A DNA stretch of 64,000 bases, from contig OY776216.1 in assembly GCA_963675435.1 (NCBI GenBank), forward strand, positions 5,518,001-5,582,000. Direction: 5' to 3'. The DNA is from Saccharicrinis sp963675435 (GTDB taxonomy: Bacteria; Bacteroidota; Bacteroidia; Bacteroidales; Marinilabiliaceae). A program made the position numbers and the translations under genes. How positions within the stretch are numbered: the first letter of the stretch is position 1; each line of letters begins with the position of its first letter. This document shows, one piece after another, positions 53,603 through 63,918 of the stretch. The notes below the pieces were generated by a model that was given only the letters and a program-made list of their open reading frames with translations, was not told the origin of the DNA and did not search any database.

Positions 53603-54991
53603 CTACATTTTAAATTTTTGTTGATAATTTAAGGTCACTTTATCTATTTCTTTATCTATATCTCCAGCTCCCATCATTAACAAAATTTCTGGTTTTAATC
53701 CTTCAATTTCATCATACAAATCAGCTTTAGTTGATATTTTTTTAACTTCTAAATCTACCAAATCTAAAATCATTTTAGAAGTAACACCCTCCATTGGTAA
53801 TTCTCTGGCAGGATAAATATCTAACATGATTAACTCATCCAACAAACTCAAACTTTCAGCAAATTCCTTATGAAAATCATTTGTTCTTGAAAACAAATGA
53901 GGCTGAAATACACCCGTAATTTTATGTTCGGGATACAACGCTCTTACCGAATTGACGGTTGCTTTTATTTCTTCAGGATGATGTGCATAGTCATCAATCA
54001 AAACAAGCTGATCCTTCTTTAACCTAATATCAAATCGTCTTCTAATTCCTTTAAAATCTGGTAGTGATTTTTGAAGTTCTTCATACTTTACTCCAGAAAT
54101 AATCGCTGCCGAACATGCTCCAATAGCATTTTCAACATTAACCAAGGCAGGAATGCCTAATTTCAGATTCAAATAATTATCTTCTGGTGTTACCAGATCA
54201 AATACATAAAGCCCTTTATCTAACCTAATATTCTCAGCATAAAAATCAGCTTTAGCATTATTCATAGAATAGGTAAAATGCTTAATTTCAGCTCTTGACT
54301 CGAAATCTAATTCTATCTCGAATTTACTTAGCAATATTCCTCCATCCTTAACTAACGAGGCAAACTCTTTAAAGGAAGATTTAACTGATGAATCATCACC
54401 ATATATATCCAGATGATCAGCATCTGCTGACGAAATCAAAGCTAAAAAAGGAGTTAACTGCAAAAACGATCGATCGAATTCATCAGCTTCCAAAACCACA
54501 TAATCAGAAGTATCAGAAAGTAACAAATTCGTTTTATAGTTTTGTGAAACTCCCCCTAAAAAAGCGCTACAATCAACTTTTGACTGTTTTAACAAATGAG
54601 AAATCATTGTTGAAATTGTTGTTTTCCCATGCGTTCCGGCAACACAAACACCTTTATGCTCTCTTGTTAATATACCCAATACCTGAGACCTCTTTTTAAC
54701 ATCAAAACCTTTATTTATAAAATAATTCAATTCCTCATGTTCTTTGGGAATGGCTGGTGTAAATACAACCAAAGTATTAGATGGATTTTTAAATTCTTCT
54801 TTTATTAAACTGACATTATCTTCAAAGTGAATTCCAATACCTTCACGTTCCAGTTCTGAAGTCAATAGCGTTGGAGTTCGATCATACCCTTCTACATTAA
54901 AACCATTTGCTTGAAAATAACGAGCCAGAGCACTCATTCCAATACCCCCAATCCCTACAAAATATACACTTTGAATTTTATTTAACTCCAT
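53603..54991 (-). CDS. murC: UDP-N-acetylmuramate-L-alanine ligase MurC
   Basis: 462 residues. The Rossmann start IQSVYFVGIGGIGMSALARY, the ATP-binding GTHGKTTISTMISHLL (about 119-134) and the C-terminal DDYAHHPEEIKATV are all MurC hallmarks. It adds L-alanine to UDP-MurNAc, the first amino acid of the stem peptide. Its ATG overlaps the murG stop by one base (TAATG), so the two are translationally coupled. Confidence 0.95.
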   Translation of the reverse strand: MELNKIQSVYFVGIGGIGMSALARYFQANGFNVEGYDRTPTLLTSELEREGIGIHFEDNVSLIKEEFKNPSNTLVVFTPAIPKEHEELNYFINKGFDVKKRSQVLGILTREHKGVCVAGTHGKTTISTMISHLLKQSKVDCSAFLGGVSQNYKTNLLLSDTSDYVVLEADEFDRSFLQLTPFLALISSADADHLDIYGDDSSVKSSFKEFASLVKDGGILLSKFEIELDFESRAEIKHFTYSMNNAKADFYAENIRLDKGLYVFDLVTPEDNYLNLKLGIPALVNVENAIGACSAAIISGVKYEELQKSLPDFKGIRRRFDIRLKKDQLVLIDDYAHHPEEIKATVNSVRALYPEHKITGVFQPHLFSRTNDFHKEFAESLSLLDELIMLDIYPARELPMEGVTSKMILDLVDLEVKKISTKADLYDEIEGLKPEILLMMGAGDIDKEIDKVTLNYQQKFKM

Positions 54992-56070
54992 TATACTAGT
55001 TTCAATAATTCATCAACAATTTCATTTGCTGCATTAGGCTTGGCAAATTTGATTACATTTTTCTTCAAAACTTCCCTTCCTTCTTCGTCTTTAACCAAAC
55101 TAATCACCTCATCAACCAATTTCTGTTTCACTTCAGCATCCTTAACCATAACTGCAGCTCCTTCTTTTACCAAGGCCATTGCATTTTTAGTTTGATGATC
55201 TTCGGACACATTGGGAGAAGGCACAAAAACTGCAGCTTTTTTTAACATGGCCATTTCAGAAATTGAAGAAGCGCCAGCCCTTGAAATCACAACATCTGCT
55301 AAAGAAAATGCAGCTTCCATCTTATCAACAAAAGCGAGTATTTTTACATGATCATTCTCCGGAACTTTAGATTTTATTTGATCGAAATAAAACTTTCCGG
55401 TTTGCCAAATCAGCTGAATATTCTGATCTAACAATTTTTGATACCCCTCTAAGATCCCTTCGTTTATTGTTCGAGCACCAAGACTTCCTCCGGTTACAAA
55501 AACCACATTCTTTTCCGGATCTAACCCAAAATATTTTGCAGCTTCAACACGATCCACTTTTTTTAATAAATTTTGCCTTATTGGATTTCCTGTTAATACA
55601 ATTTTATTAGATGGAAAAAAACGATCCATTTCAGGATAAGCAACGCAAATTTTACTTACTTTTTTTGAAAGAATACGATTGGTTACTCCTGGAAATGAGT
55701 TTTGCTCCTGAATAACACAAGGTATATTTTTATTGGATGCGACTCTTAATACAGGTCCACTTGCATAACCGCCTACACCAACTACAACATTGGGTTTAAA
55801 TTCTTTAACCACTTTACGAGCCTTAAGCATACTTGCTGCAAGCTTAAAAAAGAATGTGATATTTTTATATGTCAACCGTCTTTGAAAACCAGCTACAGGC
55901 AAACCTACAATTTCATATCCTGCAGCCGGAACTTTTTCCATCTCCATCTTTCCTTCTGCACCCACAAAAAGTATTTCAACACTACTATCTCGCTCTTTTA
56001 AAGCATTTGCTATTGACACTGCAGGAAAAATATGACCTCCTGTACCACCTCCGCTTATAATTACTTTCAT
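54991..56070 (-). CDS. murG: Lipid II synthase MurG
   Basis: 359 residues. GGGTGGHIFPAVSIANAL near the N-terminus, EQNSFPGVTNRILSK and the acceptor/donor block SRAGASSISEMAML identify MurG (GT28), which adds GlcNAc to lipid I at the inner face of the membrane. The stop overlaps the murC start; ftsW lies 41 bp upstream. Confidence 0.95.
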   Translation of the reverse strand: MKVIISGGGTGGHIFPAVSIANALKERDSSVEILFVGAEGKMEMEKVPAAGYEIVGLPVAGFQRRLTYKNITFFFKLAASMLKARKVVKEFKPNVVVGVGGYASGPVLRVASNKNIPCVIQEQNSFPGVTNRILSKKVSKICVAYPEMDRFFPSNKIVLTGNPIRQNLLKKVDRVEAAKYFGLDPEKNVVFVTGGSLGARTINEGILEGYQKLLDQNIQLIWQTGKFYFDQIKSKVPENDHVKILAFVDKMEAAFSLADVVISRAGASSISEMAMLKKAAVFVPSPNVSEDHQTKNAMALVKEGAAVMVKDAEVKQKLVDEVISLVKDEEGREVLKKNVIKFAKPNAANEIVDELLKLV

Positions 56071-56111
56071 TCGATTATAGATTAAAGATTAAAAGATAAG
56101 AGAAAACAATT

Positions 56112-57302
56112 TTAGGAATACGCTTCCTTTTGAGCTTCCTCTTTTAATCGTTGTGCCTCTTCCATATTATTACGACTTACACACAAAATAGCTCCCATTG
56201 CAACACAAGTAAACAATATCGAAGTTCCTCCCATGCTTACTAAAGGCAATGGCTGTCCTGTGACCGGGAATATACCAACAGCTACACCCATATTAAAAAA
56301 ACCCTGGAACACCAGAAGATAGGATAAACCAATCGCCAGAAAGGCTGGAAACGTCCTGGTACTTCCTCTTACTATTACACCAGCTCTAAAAAGAAAGACC
56401 ACATAACACATCACTATTAAAAGCGCACCCATTACTCCCCATTCTTCAACTATTATAGCAAAGATAAAATCACTATATGGGTGAGGCAAAAAATTTCTTT
56501 GCTTACTATTACCTGGTCCTTTTCCAAAAACACCTCCGGTTGCCACAGCCATTTGCGACATGCGAGCCTGATAGTTTCCATCTGAGTCATCCTCAACTCC
56601 TTCTCCTCCCATAAAATTCTCAATCCTCGTTTTCCAAGTTTCAGCACGATGTAGGAAAGGCAAATATGGAGAAGCCAGAATCATTAAGGTCACCACCAAA
56701 ACTACTGCTGCGACTGTACCTCCAAGGAATTTTATTGGAACGCGCCCAACAAACATCATTAAAAAAGCAATAAAACCTATAAGAAAAGCGGTTGAAAAGT
56801 CTTCTGTAAAAATTAAACCACAAACCAAACCTACATAAACCATTATCGGTCTGAATGCATCTCTTGCTCCATAATCAGCATCCTGATGTCGGGCTAATGT
56901 TCGGGCTATATATATTATTAAGGCTAATTTAGCTAACTCTGAAGGTTGAAAAGATAAGCCAATACCAGGGACTGTCAACCAACGAGATGCCTGGTTGAGA
57001 CTCATTCCTGTAACTAAGGTAACAAACAGTAGGACTATAGAAACCCACAAAAGCAAGGTCGCATATTTGGCAAACACCTTATAATCCATTTGATGAATTC
57101 CCCAAATTAAAGCAATACCTACCATTAAAAACACAAAGTGCTTAAACATATAATAATAGGTATTTCCTCCTTGGTACTTATACGCCAAAGAACCGGTTGA
57201 GCTATAAACAGCCAATAACGATATTGCTGCCAATACAGCAATAACAGCCCATAAAATAGGATCTCCTTTGAAATATTTTTGTAGCGTACTCTTTAATCCC
57301 AT
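56112..57302 (-). CDS. ftsW: Peptidoglycan glycosyltransferase FtsW
   Basis: 396 residues with about ten membrane helices of the SEDS family. The family signatures include FQPSELAKLALIIYIA, the NFLPHPYSDFIFAIIVEEWG block and GQPLPLVSMGGTSIL near the C-terminus. The location inside the division cluster next to ftsI points to the divisome FtsW, not RodA. It polymerises lipid II together with the FtsI transpeptidase. The start is 1 bp after the murD stop. Confidence 0.93.
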   Translation of the reverse strand: MGLKSTLQKYFKGDPILWAVIAVLAAISLLAVYSSTGSLAYKYQGGNTYYYMFKHFVFLMVGIALIWGIHQMDYKVFAKYATLLLWVSIVLLFVTLVTGMSLNQASRWLTVPGIGLSFQPSELAKLALIIYIARTLARHQDADYGARDAFRPIMVYVGLVCGLIFTEDFSTAFLIGFIAFLMMFVGRVPIKFLGGTVAAVVLVVTLMILASPYLPFLHRAETWKTRIENFMGGEGVEDDSDGNYQARMSQMAVATGGVFGKGPGNSKQRNFLPHPYSDFIFAIIVEEWGVMGALLIVMCYVVFLFRAGVIVRGSTRTFPAFLAIGLSYLLVFQGFFNMGVAVGIFPVTGQPLPLVSMGGTSILFTCVAMGAILCVSRNNMEEAQRLKEEAQKEAYS

Positions 57303-57303
57303 A

Positions 57304-58644
57304 TTATAAATTCCTTACACACTCCTTAAACTCACGTCCTCTTTGTTCGTAGTTATCAAATAAATCAAAACTAGCACAGGCGGGAGATAATAATACTGTA
57401 TCACCTTTTTCACCTAGGTAATAGGCAGATTTTACAGCTTCCTGCATGGAACTGCACTCAACAATAGTTGGAACAACTCCTTCGAAGCTTTCTAATAATT
57501 TTTTATTATCAACACCCAAACAAATTAACGCTTTCACTTTTTGTCCGGCAAGTTGCAATAACTCAGTATAATCATTTCCTTTGTCGACGCCTCCCGCAAT
57601 CCAGACAACATCCGATTTCATGCTTTCAAGTGCATACCAGGTTGAATTAACATTAGTAGCCTTTGAGTCATTGATAAATTCCATTCCTCTAACAGAAAGA
57701 ACCCTTTCTAAACGATGCTCTACTCCTTTAAAATTAATAAGACACTCTCTTATCGCAGGCTTTCTGATTTGAAACAGACGTGCAACGATTCCTGCAGCCA
57801 TCGTATTATAACGATTATGCTGACCTTGTATTGCCAATTGCTCTGTAAATACACTCATAACATCCTCCTTTAATTTAATTTGGATTTCATCATTATGACA
57901 AAAGGCTCCGACACTAACTTCCTTTATATTTGTAAAAGGAAACTGACGAGCCTTTATTTCTCTTCGTTCCAGTTCCTTTGTGATATTTTCATCATCCAAG
58001 CAGTAAATAAAAGCATCCTCTTCCGTTTGATTTTGAATTACTCTGAATTTACTTTGGATGTAATTTTCCATTTTGTAATCATACCGATCTAAATGATCAG
58101 GCGTTATGTTCATTAAAATGGCAATATCTGCTTTAAATTGATACATTCCATCCAACTGAAAACTACTCAACTCCAGAACATACCATTCTTTATCATCGGC
58201 TTCTGCAATCTGGCGAGCCAAACTCTGACCGATATTTCCAGCTAACCCTACATTAACACCTGCATTCTTCAATACGTGATATGTTAACAAAGTCGTAGTT
58301 GTTTTACCATTACTTCCGGTAATACACACGTATCTGGCCCTACTATATCGTGCAGCAAACTCAATTTCAGAAACAACCTCTATTCCTTTTTCTCTTAACT
58401 CCACTATCATTGCCACTTTATCAGGAATTCCAGGACTCTTTACAATGATATCAGCATTATAGATAAGTTCCTTACTATGCTTCTTTTCTTCATAAGAAAC
58501 ATTTGCCTCATCCAACTCTCTTCTGAAATTAATTTTAATCTCAGACAAGTCTGATACAAACGTATCAAAGCCCCGTTTTTTTGAAAGCAAAGCTGCTCCT
58601 ACACCACTCTCTCCTGCTCCTAATATGACGACTCTTTTACTCAT
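57304..58644 (-). CDS. murD: UDP-N-acetylmuramoylalanine-D-glutamate ligase MurD
   Basis: 446 residues. N-terminal VVILGAGESGVGAALLSK, ATP loop ITGSNGKTTTTLLTYHVL (about 110-127), ELSSFQLDG, and NDSKATNVNSTWYAL plus LLSPACASFDLFDNYEQRG near the end are the MurD signature. It adds D-glutamate to UDP-MurNAc-L-Ala. It lies 15 bp downstream of mraY. Confidence 0.95.
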   Translation of the reverse strand: MSKRVVILGAGESGVGAALLSKKRGFDTFVSDLSEIKINFRRELDEANVSYEEKKHSKELIYNADIIVKSPGIPDKVAMIVELREKGIEVVSEIEFAARYSRARYVCITGSNGKTTTTLLTYHVLKNAGVNVGLAGNIGQSLARQIAEADDKEWYVLELSSFQLDGMYQFKADIAILMNITPDHLDRYDYKMENYIQSKFRVIQNQTEEDAFIYCLDDENITKELERREIKARQFPFTNIKEVSVGAFCHNDEIQIKLKEDVMSVFTEQLAIQGQHNRYNTMAAGIVARLFQIRKPAIRECLINFKGVEHRLERVLSVRGMEFINDSKATNVNSTWYALESMKSDVVWIAGGVDKGNDYTELLQLAGQKVKALICLGVDNKKLLESFEGVVPTIVECSSMQEAVKSAYYLGEKGDTVLLSPACASFDLFDNYEQRGREFKECVRNL

Positions 58645-58659
58645 TTATCGATTATGATA

Positions 58660-59892
58660 TTATCTGATTTTCAATGTTACTATAGCTAAAACAGCTAACA
58701 ATATGCCTACAATCCAAAATCTTGTCACAATTTTAGACTCTGTATATCCTTTTTTCTGGTAATGATGATGCAATGGCGCCATTTTAAATATCCTTCTTCC
58801 TTCACCATATTTCTTTTTGGTATACTTAAACCACGAAACCTGCATCATGACTGATATATTTTCTACAAGAAAAATTCCACATAAGATAGGAATCAACAAT
58901 TCCGTTTTAATGATAATAGCAAAAACAGCAATAATACCTCCAAGGGTTAAACTTCCTGTATCTCCCATAAATACCTGAGCAGGAAAGGAATTATACCACA
59001 AAAATCCAATGGTTGCTCCAATAAAAGCAGCCATAAAAATTACCAACTCCTCAGACTGAGGGATATACATAATATTCAAATAATCAGCCCAAACCGTGTT
59101 ACTGGATACATATGCAAGTATTCCGAGTGTAGTTCCAATAATGGCTGAGGTTCCTGTTGCCAGGCCGTCCAGTCCATCAGTCATGTTAGCTCCATTTGAA
59201 ACAGCTGTAATAATAAATATTACAGCCAAAATAAATACAACCCATCCCCATGATGCTGCACTCTCTCCCATAAAACTAACAAACCAAGCATAATCAAAAC
59301 GATTATTTTTCATAAACGGAATAGTGGTTTTGGTACTTTTCACATCAATTGTTGCTGGTCTTACTTCCGTACCACCATCTTCCAATTGCACGACCACTGT
59401 TTCATTAGGTACTTTCTCTCTTACAACAACAGAATCGTTAAAGAAAAGCGTTAATCCAACAATTAATCCCAATCCAATTTGCCCAACAATTTTAAATCTA
59501 CCTGCAAGACCTTCTTTATTCTTTTTAAAGACTTTGATGTAATCATCTAAAAAACCAATTGTTCCCAACCATAATGTTGATACAATCATTAAAATAACAT
59601 ATACATTGTCGAGCTTTCCAAACAATAATGTTGGAATAAGAATAGATGCTATAATAATAAGACCTCCCATAGTAGGAGTTCCCTTTTTTTGGTACTGTCC
59701 TTCCAAATTTAAATCACGAACAACCTCTCCAATCTGCTTCCTTTGAAGCTTCTTTATCACTTGCTTTCCAAAAATAGTTCCTATCAATAAGGAAAAAATA
59801 ACTGCCATTCCCGATCGAAAAGAAATATACTGAAACATCCCTGCTCCCGGAAAATCAAACTTCTCAAGATATTCAAAAAGATAGTACAACAT
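58660..59892 (-). CDS. mraY: Phospho-MurNAc-pentapeptide translocase MraY
   Basis: 410 residues, longer than the ~360 of E. coli MraY. Ten or so membrane helices; signatures KKGTPTMGGLIII, DDYIKVFKKNKEGL, the catalytic NMTDGLDGLATG and MGDTGSLTLGG, and APLHHHYQKKGYTE. The extra length is an extracytoplasmic insertion of about 45 residues (around 154-200; VVREKVPNETVVVQLEDG), which I recall as common in Bacteroidota MraY. It forms lipid I from UDP-MurNAc-pentapeptide and undecaprenyl phosphate. Confidence 0.95.
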   Translation of the reverse strand: MLYYLFEYLEKFDFPGAGMFQYISFRSGMAVIFSLLIGTIFGKQVIKKLQRKQIGEVVRDLNLEGQYQKKGTPTMGGLIIIASILIPTLLFGKLDNVYVILMIVSTLWLGTIGFLDDYIKVFKKNKEGLAGRFKIVGQIGLGLIVGLTLFFNDSVVVREKVPNETVVVQLEDGGTEVRPATIDVKSTKTTIPFMKNNRFDYAWFVSFMGESAASWGWVVFILAVIFIITAVSNGANMTDGLDGLATGTSAIIGTTLGILAYVSSNTVWADYLNIMYIPQSEELVIFMAAFIGATIGFLWYNSFPAQVFMGDTGSLTLGGIIAVFAIIIKTELLIPILCGIFLVENISVMMQVSWFKYTKKKYGEGRRIFKMAPLHHHYQKKGYTESKIVTRFWIVGILLAVLAIVTLKIR

Positions 59893-59939
59893 TTATATAC
59901 AGATATTAAAATATTAGACAATTAGATAACCTTACTCTA

Positions 59940-61397
59940 TTATAGCATTTCAAAAATTTCTTTGATAACTTCTCTGTCATCAAAGTGGTGCTTTACACCA
60001 TTTACTTCCTGATAGTCTTCGTGCCCTTTTCCTGCCACCAGAATGATATCTCCTTTATTACATAACATAACTGCAGTTTTTATAGCCTCTTTTCTATCAG
60101 CTATCGAAACCACTTTTATCCTACTCTTAAACTCAACTCCCTCCATCATGTCATCTATAATCGATTGTGGATTTTCTGACCGAGGATTATCTGATGTTAA
60201 AATAACCCGAGTACTTCCTAATACTGAAACCTTAGCCATTTCGGGCCTTTTGGTTTTATCTCTATCTCCACCAGCTCCTACAACAGTTATCAACTCCTGA
60301 CCTGACTGACGGATTTGATTAATTGTTTCTATTACATTTTTCAATGCATCCGGAGTATGAGCATAATCTACAACTGCAGTAATACCATTTGCGGAACGTA
60401 TTGTTTGAAATCTACCATCCACTGAATGCAAGCGACTAAGAGAAAGCAACACCTCATCGTGCGATTGTCCCAAAGAAATAGCAGCTCCGTAAACGGCTAA
60501 TAGGTTTTGTGCATTGAATCTACCAATGAAAGGAGTCCATACTTCACTATTGTTTATCATCAATTGCATTCCTTCAAACATACTTTCAATAATTTTAGCC
60601 TTAAAATCAGCCATACTTCTTACTGAATATGTTTTTGTATCCGCTTTGCAATTCTGCACCATCACTAATCCATTTTTATCATCTGCATTCACCAAAGCAA
60701 AAGCCTCTTTCGATAAGTGATCAAAGAACTGTTTCTTAGCTTTTAAATAAGCATCAAAAGTTTTATGGTAATCTAAATGATCATGAGTTAAGTTGGTAAA
60801 GATTCCACCTTTAAACTTTAAGCCAGCAATACGCTGCTGATCTATTGCATGTGAACTCACCTCCATGAAACAATATTGACAACCAGCATCAACCATCTGA
60901 CGCATGATTTTATTTAAAGCTACCGGATCTGGGGTTGTATGAGTAGACGGTAGTTTTTCTGCACCAATAAAATTTGCTACAGTACTAAATAAACCAGACT
61001 CAAATCCCATCCCCCTAAAAAGTTCATATAACAAGGTTGCAATGGTTGTTTTTCCATTTGTTCCTGTTACTCCAACTAACTCTAATTCTTCAGATGGATT
61101 TCCATAGAATCCAGAAGCTATTTCGCCCAAAGCTTTTGCAGAATCCTTAACGACAACAAACGATATATTTTCATAACTCTCCTTTGGAAGAGATTCACAT
61201 ACAATAGCACTGCATCCACCAACAATTGCTTTAGATATATAATCATGTCCATCTACATGTACACCTTTGACAGCCACAAATAAAGTACCTTCAACTGCTT
61301 TTCTAGAATCAAAAACAATCTCATTAAAAACAACATTATCATTGCCTTTAAATTCGTCAACTTTTGTCCACTCCTGTATATGACCTACATTTACCAT
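59940..61397 (-). CDS. murE: UDP-MurNAc-tripeptide synthetase MurE (meso-diaminopimelate type)
   Basis: 485 residues. ATP loop GVTGTNGKTTIATLL, the KAKKQFFDHL region with the likely carbamylated lysine, DYAHTPDALKNV and the substrate motif TSDNPRSENP. The DNPR motif selects meso-diaminopimelate, so the organism should have DAP-type peptidoglycan. It starts 1 bp after the ftsI stop and ends 47 bp before mraY. There is no murF gene next to it, unlike in E. coli. Confidence 0.95.
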   Translation of the reverse strand: MVNVGHIQEWTKVDEFKGNDNVVFNEIVFDSRKAVEGTLFVAVKGVHVDGHDYISKAIVGGCSAIVCESLPKESYENISFVVVKDSAKALGEIASGFYGNPSEELELVGVTGTNGKTTIATLLYELFRGMGFESGLFSTVANFIGAEKLPSTHTTPDPVALNKIMRQMVDAGCQYCFMEVSSHAIDQQRIAGLKFKGGIFTNLTHDHLDYHKTFDAYLKAKKQFFDHLSKEAFALVNADDKNGLVMVQNCKADTKTYSVRSMADFKAKIIESMFEGMQLMINNSEVWTPFIGRFNAQNLLAVYGAAISLGQSHDEVLLSLSRLHSVDGRFQTIRSANGITAVVDYAHTPDALKNVIETINQIRQSGQELITVVGAGGDRDKTKRPEMAKVSVLGSTRVILTSDNPRSENPQSIIDDMMEGVEFKSRIKVVSIADRKEAIKTAVMLCNKGDIILVAGKGHEDYQEVNGVKHHFDDREVIKEIFEML

Positions 61398-61398
61398 A

Positions 61399-63510
61399 CT
61401 AACCTAACTTTATAAATATTCTTGTTCCGGATTTTAATCTACTTCCTGCAGATATCGACTGCTCAACCACCCTTCCTCTACCAGACACAATTACCTTTAA
61501 TCCCATATTTTCAAGCAACGAAACAGCATCTTTTGCTCCCATACCTTTTACATTAGGTACCAAACCTTTAGCAAAGGTCTTTCTTGCAAATTCAACTTTA
61601 TATTCCTGAGCCGTTGTTGATATCCAATCCGAATTCACATCACCTCCTTCAACCGATACATTCAAACGATCAAAAACAGTAAGTAAATCTTCTTTTGTTC
61701 CACCCTTTGAATATGGCAATACTCCGGAATCAGGTACTTTCTCTACTCGTTCATCCATCATCTCAAGACTTGTAGCATAAACCCGATCAGCTATATCCTT
61801 AAAAACAGTACCTGCTACAACGTTGCCGTAATACACATTATTTGAAGGACCATTAACAACAACAATACACGAATACTTTGGTCTGTCCGCAGGAAAATAA
61901 CCAGCAAAAGAAGCCTGATATTCTACACCACTTCCACCCTTATAACCAGAAGAACCTTTTGCTATTTGAGCAGTACCTGTTTTACCTGCAATTTTATAAT
62001 TGTCATTTTTAATATTTTGTGCCGTTCCATGCTCCACTACTCCAACCAACAACTCATGAACCTTTTCAATGGTAGACAAGGAGCAAATGGATGGATTTAA
62101 AACAGTAGGTTCATATGCCTCAGTTAACTCACCATGTCGATATACTCCTTTTACAAAATGCGGTTTAACCATCTTACCATTATTAGCTACTGCATTATAA
62201 AAAGTAAGTATTTGTAATGGTGTTAACTGCGACTCATAACCAATAGAAATCCAAGGTAAAGAAACACCCGACCAAGTATCAGATCCAGGATATTTAATAA
62301 AAGGTTCACCTTCACCTTTAATTTCCAATCCATTCTTATCATTTAATCCCATCGAATATATTCGATCAATATATTTCTTCGGATTAGATTTATAGCGATC
62401 AACGATCATCTTTGAAACACCAACATTTGATGATTTTTCAAATACCTGCCTGTACGTTATCTTTCCAAAACCACCATGATGACTATCCCTCATTACTCTA
62501 TCATAAAACTTACAATAGCCTTTTCCTGTATCTATAGAATCATCAAGATTTAACAATCCATCTTCCAGAGCAACCATCATACTTACCAACTTAAAAGTTG
62601 ATCCTGGTTCTGTGGCTTCACCTATGGCATAATTAAAATAATCCTCAACATAATTTCCAGGACTTTTACGATGTAGATTTACAATAGCCTTAATCTCTCC
62701 TGTTTGTACCTCCATTAAAATCGCTGAACCATGATCTGCATTATGCTTTACCAATTGCTGCTTTAACGAATTTTCAGCAACATCCTGAATCTCGATATCA
62801 ATAGAGGTTAATATATCATTTCCATTTTGAGGCGGCATTACTTCTTCTGGCACCCAATGACCTGAAATTCTAGTAAAAGTACTTACCCCATTCTTTCCCT
62901 TAAGAACATCATTATATGCCCTCTCCAAACCAACCATTCCTCCCTTTTCTTTTTCCTCAAACAATTTACCTATAGTACGAGATGCTAATATTCCGAATGG
63001 AAGTTTACGTTGATCCAACATTTCAGGTAAAAAACCACCTGTGTTTTTACCCAATCTAAAAATTGGAAATTCTTTAACTTTTTTAAGTTCTGTAAAAGAA
63101 ATTCGACGTCTGTTAATTCTATAGTATCTTTTACCTTTTTGTCTGGCTCTAACCAAATCACGCTTATAAGCACTCGTTGATTGATCTTTAAAAAAAGATG
63201 ATAAACAAATACTTAAACTATCTATATTTTCATTAAAAATTTCATCCGTTAGTCCATGAGCCATCATATCCATATACAAACGATAACTCGGCACAGAACA
63301 AGCTAATTTTCTCCCATCACAAGCTAGTATATTCCCCCTGTTCGCCTCAATTTCGCGTTCTTTACTTGTCATCACCTGCTCCATAGAACGCCATTTTTCA
63401 CCTTCTACAATCTGCAAATAAACCACCTTACTAAAAACAACAACAGCCAGCACTACCAATGCCAGGTAAATAACACCAACCCTCCATGTTATGTCTCTCT
63501 TTATTGTCAT
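61399..63510 (-). CDS. ftsI: Division transpeptidase FtsI (PBP3-like) with PASTA domain
   Basis: 703 residues. One N-terminal membrane helix (about 10-30), a class B PBP dimerisation domain, then the transpeptidase with SxxK (EPGSTFKLVS), SxN (SSNVG) and KTGT (AGKTGTAQIA). The C-terminal ~60 residues form a PASTA domain (VPNVKGMGAKDAVSLLENMG ... FIKLG), common in Bacteroidota and Gram-positive PBPs. It cross-links septal peptidoglycan with FtsW. It lies 28 bp downstream of the ftsL-like gene. Confidence 0.94.
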   Translation of the reverse strand: MTIKRDITWRVGVIYLALVVLAVVVFSKVVYLQIVEGEKWRSMEQVMTSKEREIEANRGNILACDGRKLACSVPSYRLYMDMMAHGLTDEIFNENIDSLSICLSSFFKDQSTSAYKRDLVRARQKGKRYYRINRRRISFTELKKVKEFPIFRLGKNTGGFLPEMLDQRKLPFGILASRTIGKLFEEKEKGGMVGLERAYNDVLKGKNGVSTFTRISGHWVPEEVMPPQNGNDILTSIDIEIQDVAENSLKQQLVKHNADHGSAILMEVQTGEIKAIVNLHRKSPGNYVEDYFNYAIGEATEPGSTFKLVSMMVALEDGLLNLDDSIDTGKGYCKFYDRVMRDSHHGGFGKITYRQVFEKSSNVGVSKMIVDRYKSNPKKYIDRIYSMGLNDKNGLEIKGEGEPFIKYPGSDTWSGVSLPWISIGYESQLTPLQILTFYNAVANNGKMVKPHFVKGVYRHGELTEAYEPTVLNPSICSLSTIEKVHELLVGVVEHGTAQNIKNDNYKIAGKTGTAQIAKGSSGYKGGSGVEYQASFAGYFPADRPKYSCIVVVNGPSNNVYYGNVVAGTVFKDIADRVYATSLEMMDERVEKVPDSGVLPYSKGGTKEDLLTVFDRLNVSVEGGDVNSDWISTTAQEYKVEFARKTFAKGLVPNVKGMGAKDAVSLLENMGLKVIVSGRGRVVEQSISAGSRLKSGTRIFIKLG

Positions 63511-63538
63511 TTATCTTAAAATCTTCCTTTTATGTTGC

Positions 63539-63916
63539 TTATTTTTCTTTTCTTACTATAATTCTTCGTGGAGGCTCAGTTAATTCCTCAAGATTCACTC
63601 CCGCCTCATTTACTTTTTGCAGAATCACAGACTGTTTACTTATATACATCAAATCAGATGAAGTGGTAATTGCTTCAATCCGAAGTTCTTGTATTTCTTT
63701 ATTTAAAAGAGCTGCTTCCTTAAGTAGTTTCTCAACTTTAAAATGATTTGATATGTAAATAAAAGCCAATACAATTAAGAATAGAAAATAAGGCAATTGC
63801 TTTACCACAACTTCTCTGGTAAAAATTCTTCCTGAAAGAAAATCCCGTGCGGAAATCTTTCGGAAACCCTCATCACCAGAACCAACAAATTCTTTTTCTT
63901 TCTTTTTTCTGGCCAT
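63539..63916 (-). CDS. ftsL: FtsL-like cell division membrane protein
   Basis: 125 residues: a charged cytoplasmic N-terminus (MARKKKEKEF), a single membrane helix (about 40-56, LPYFLFLIVLAFIYISN) and a short coiled coil (about 58-90, KVEKLLKEAALLNKEIQEL). Size, topology and position between rsmH and ftsI are those of the Bacteroidota FtsL-like proteins; sequence identity to E. coli FtsL is not expected. It starts 2 bp after the rsmH stop. Confidence 0.8.
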   Translation of the reverse strand: MARKKKEKEFVGSGDEGFRKISARDFLSGRIFTREVVVKQLPYFLFLIVLAFIYISNHFKVEKLLKEAALLNKEIQELRIEAITTSSDLMYISKQSVILQKVNEAGVNLEELTEPPRRIIVRKEK

Positions 63917-63918
63917 GA

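Noticed and set aside
53475..53603. 127-bp murC-ftsQ gap considered as a missing small gene or regulatory RNA
   Set aside because: AT-rich, no open frame or stable hairpin seen, and no TAnnTTTG box that I could place confidently.
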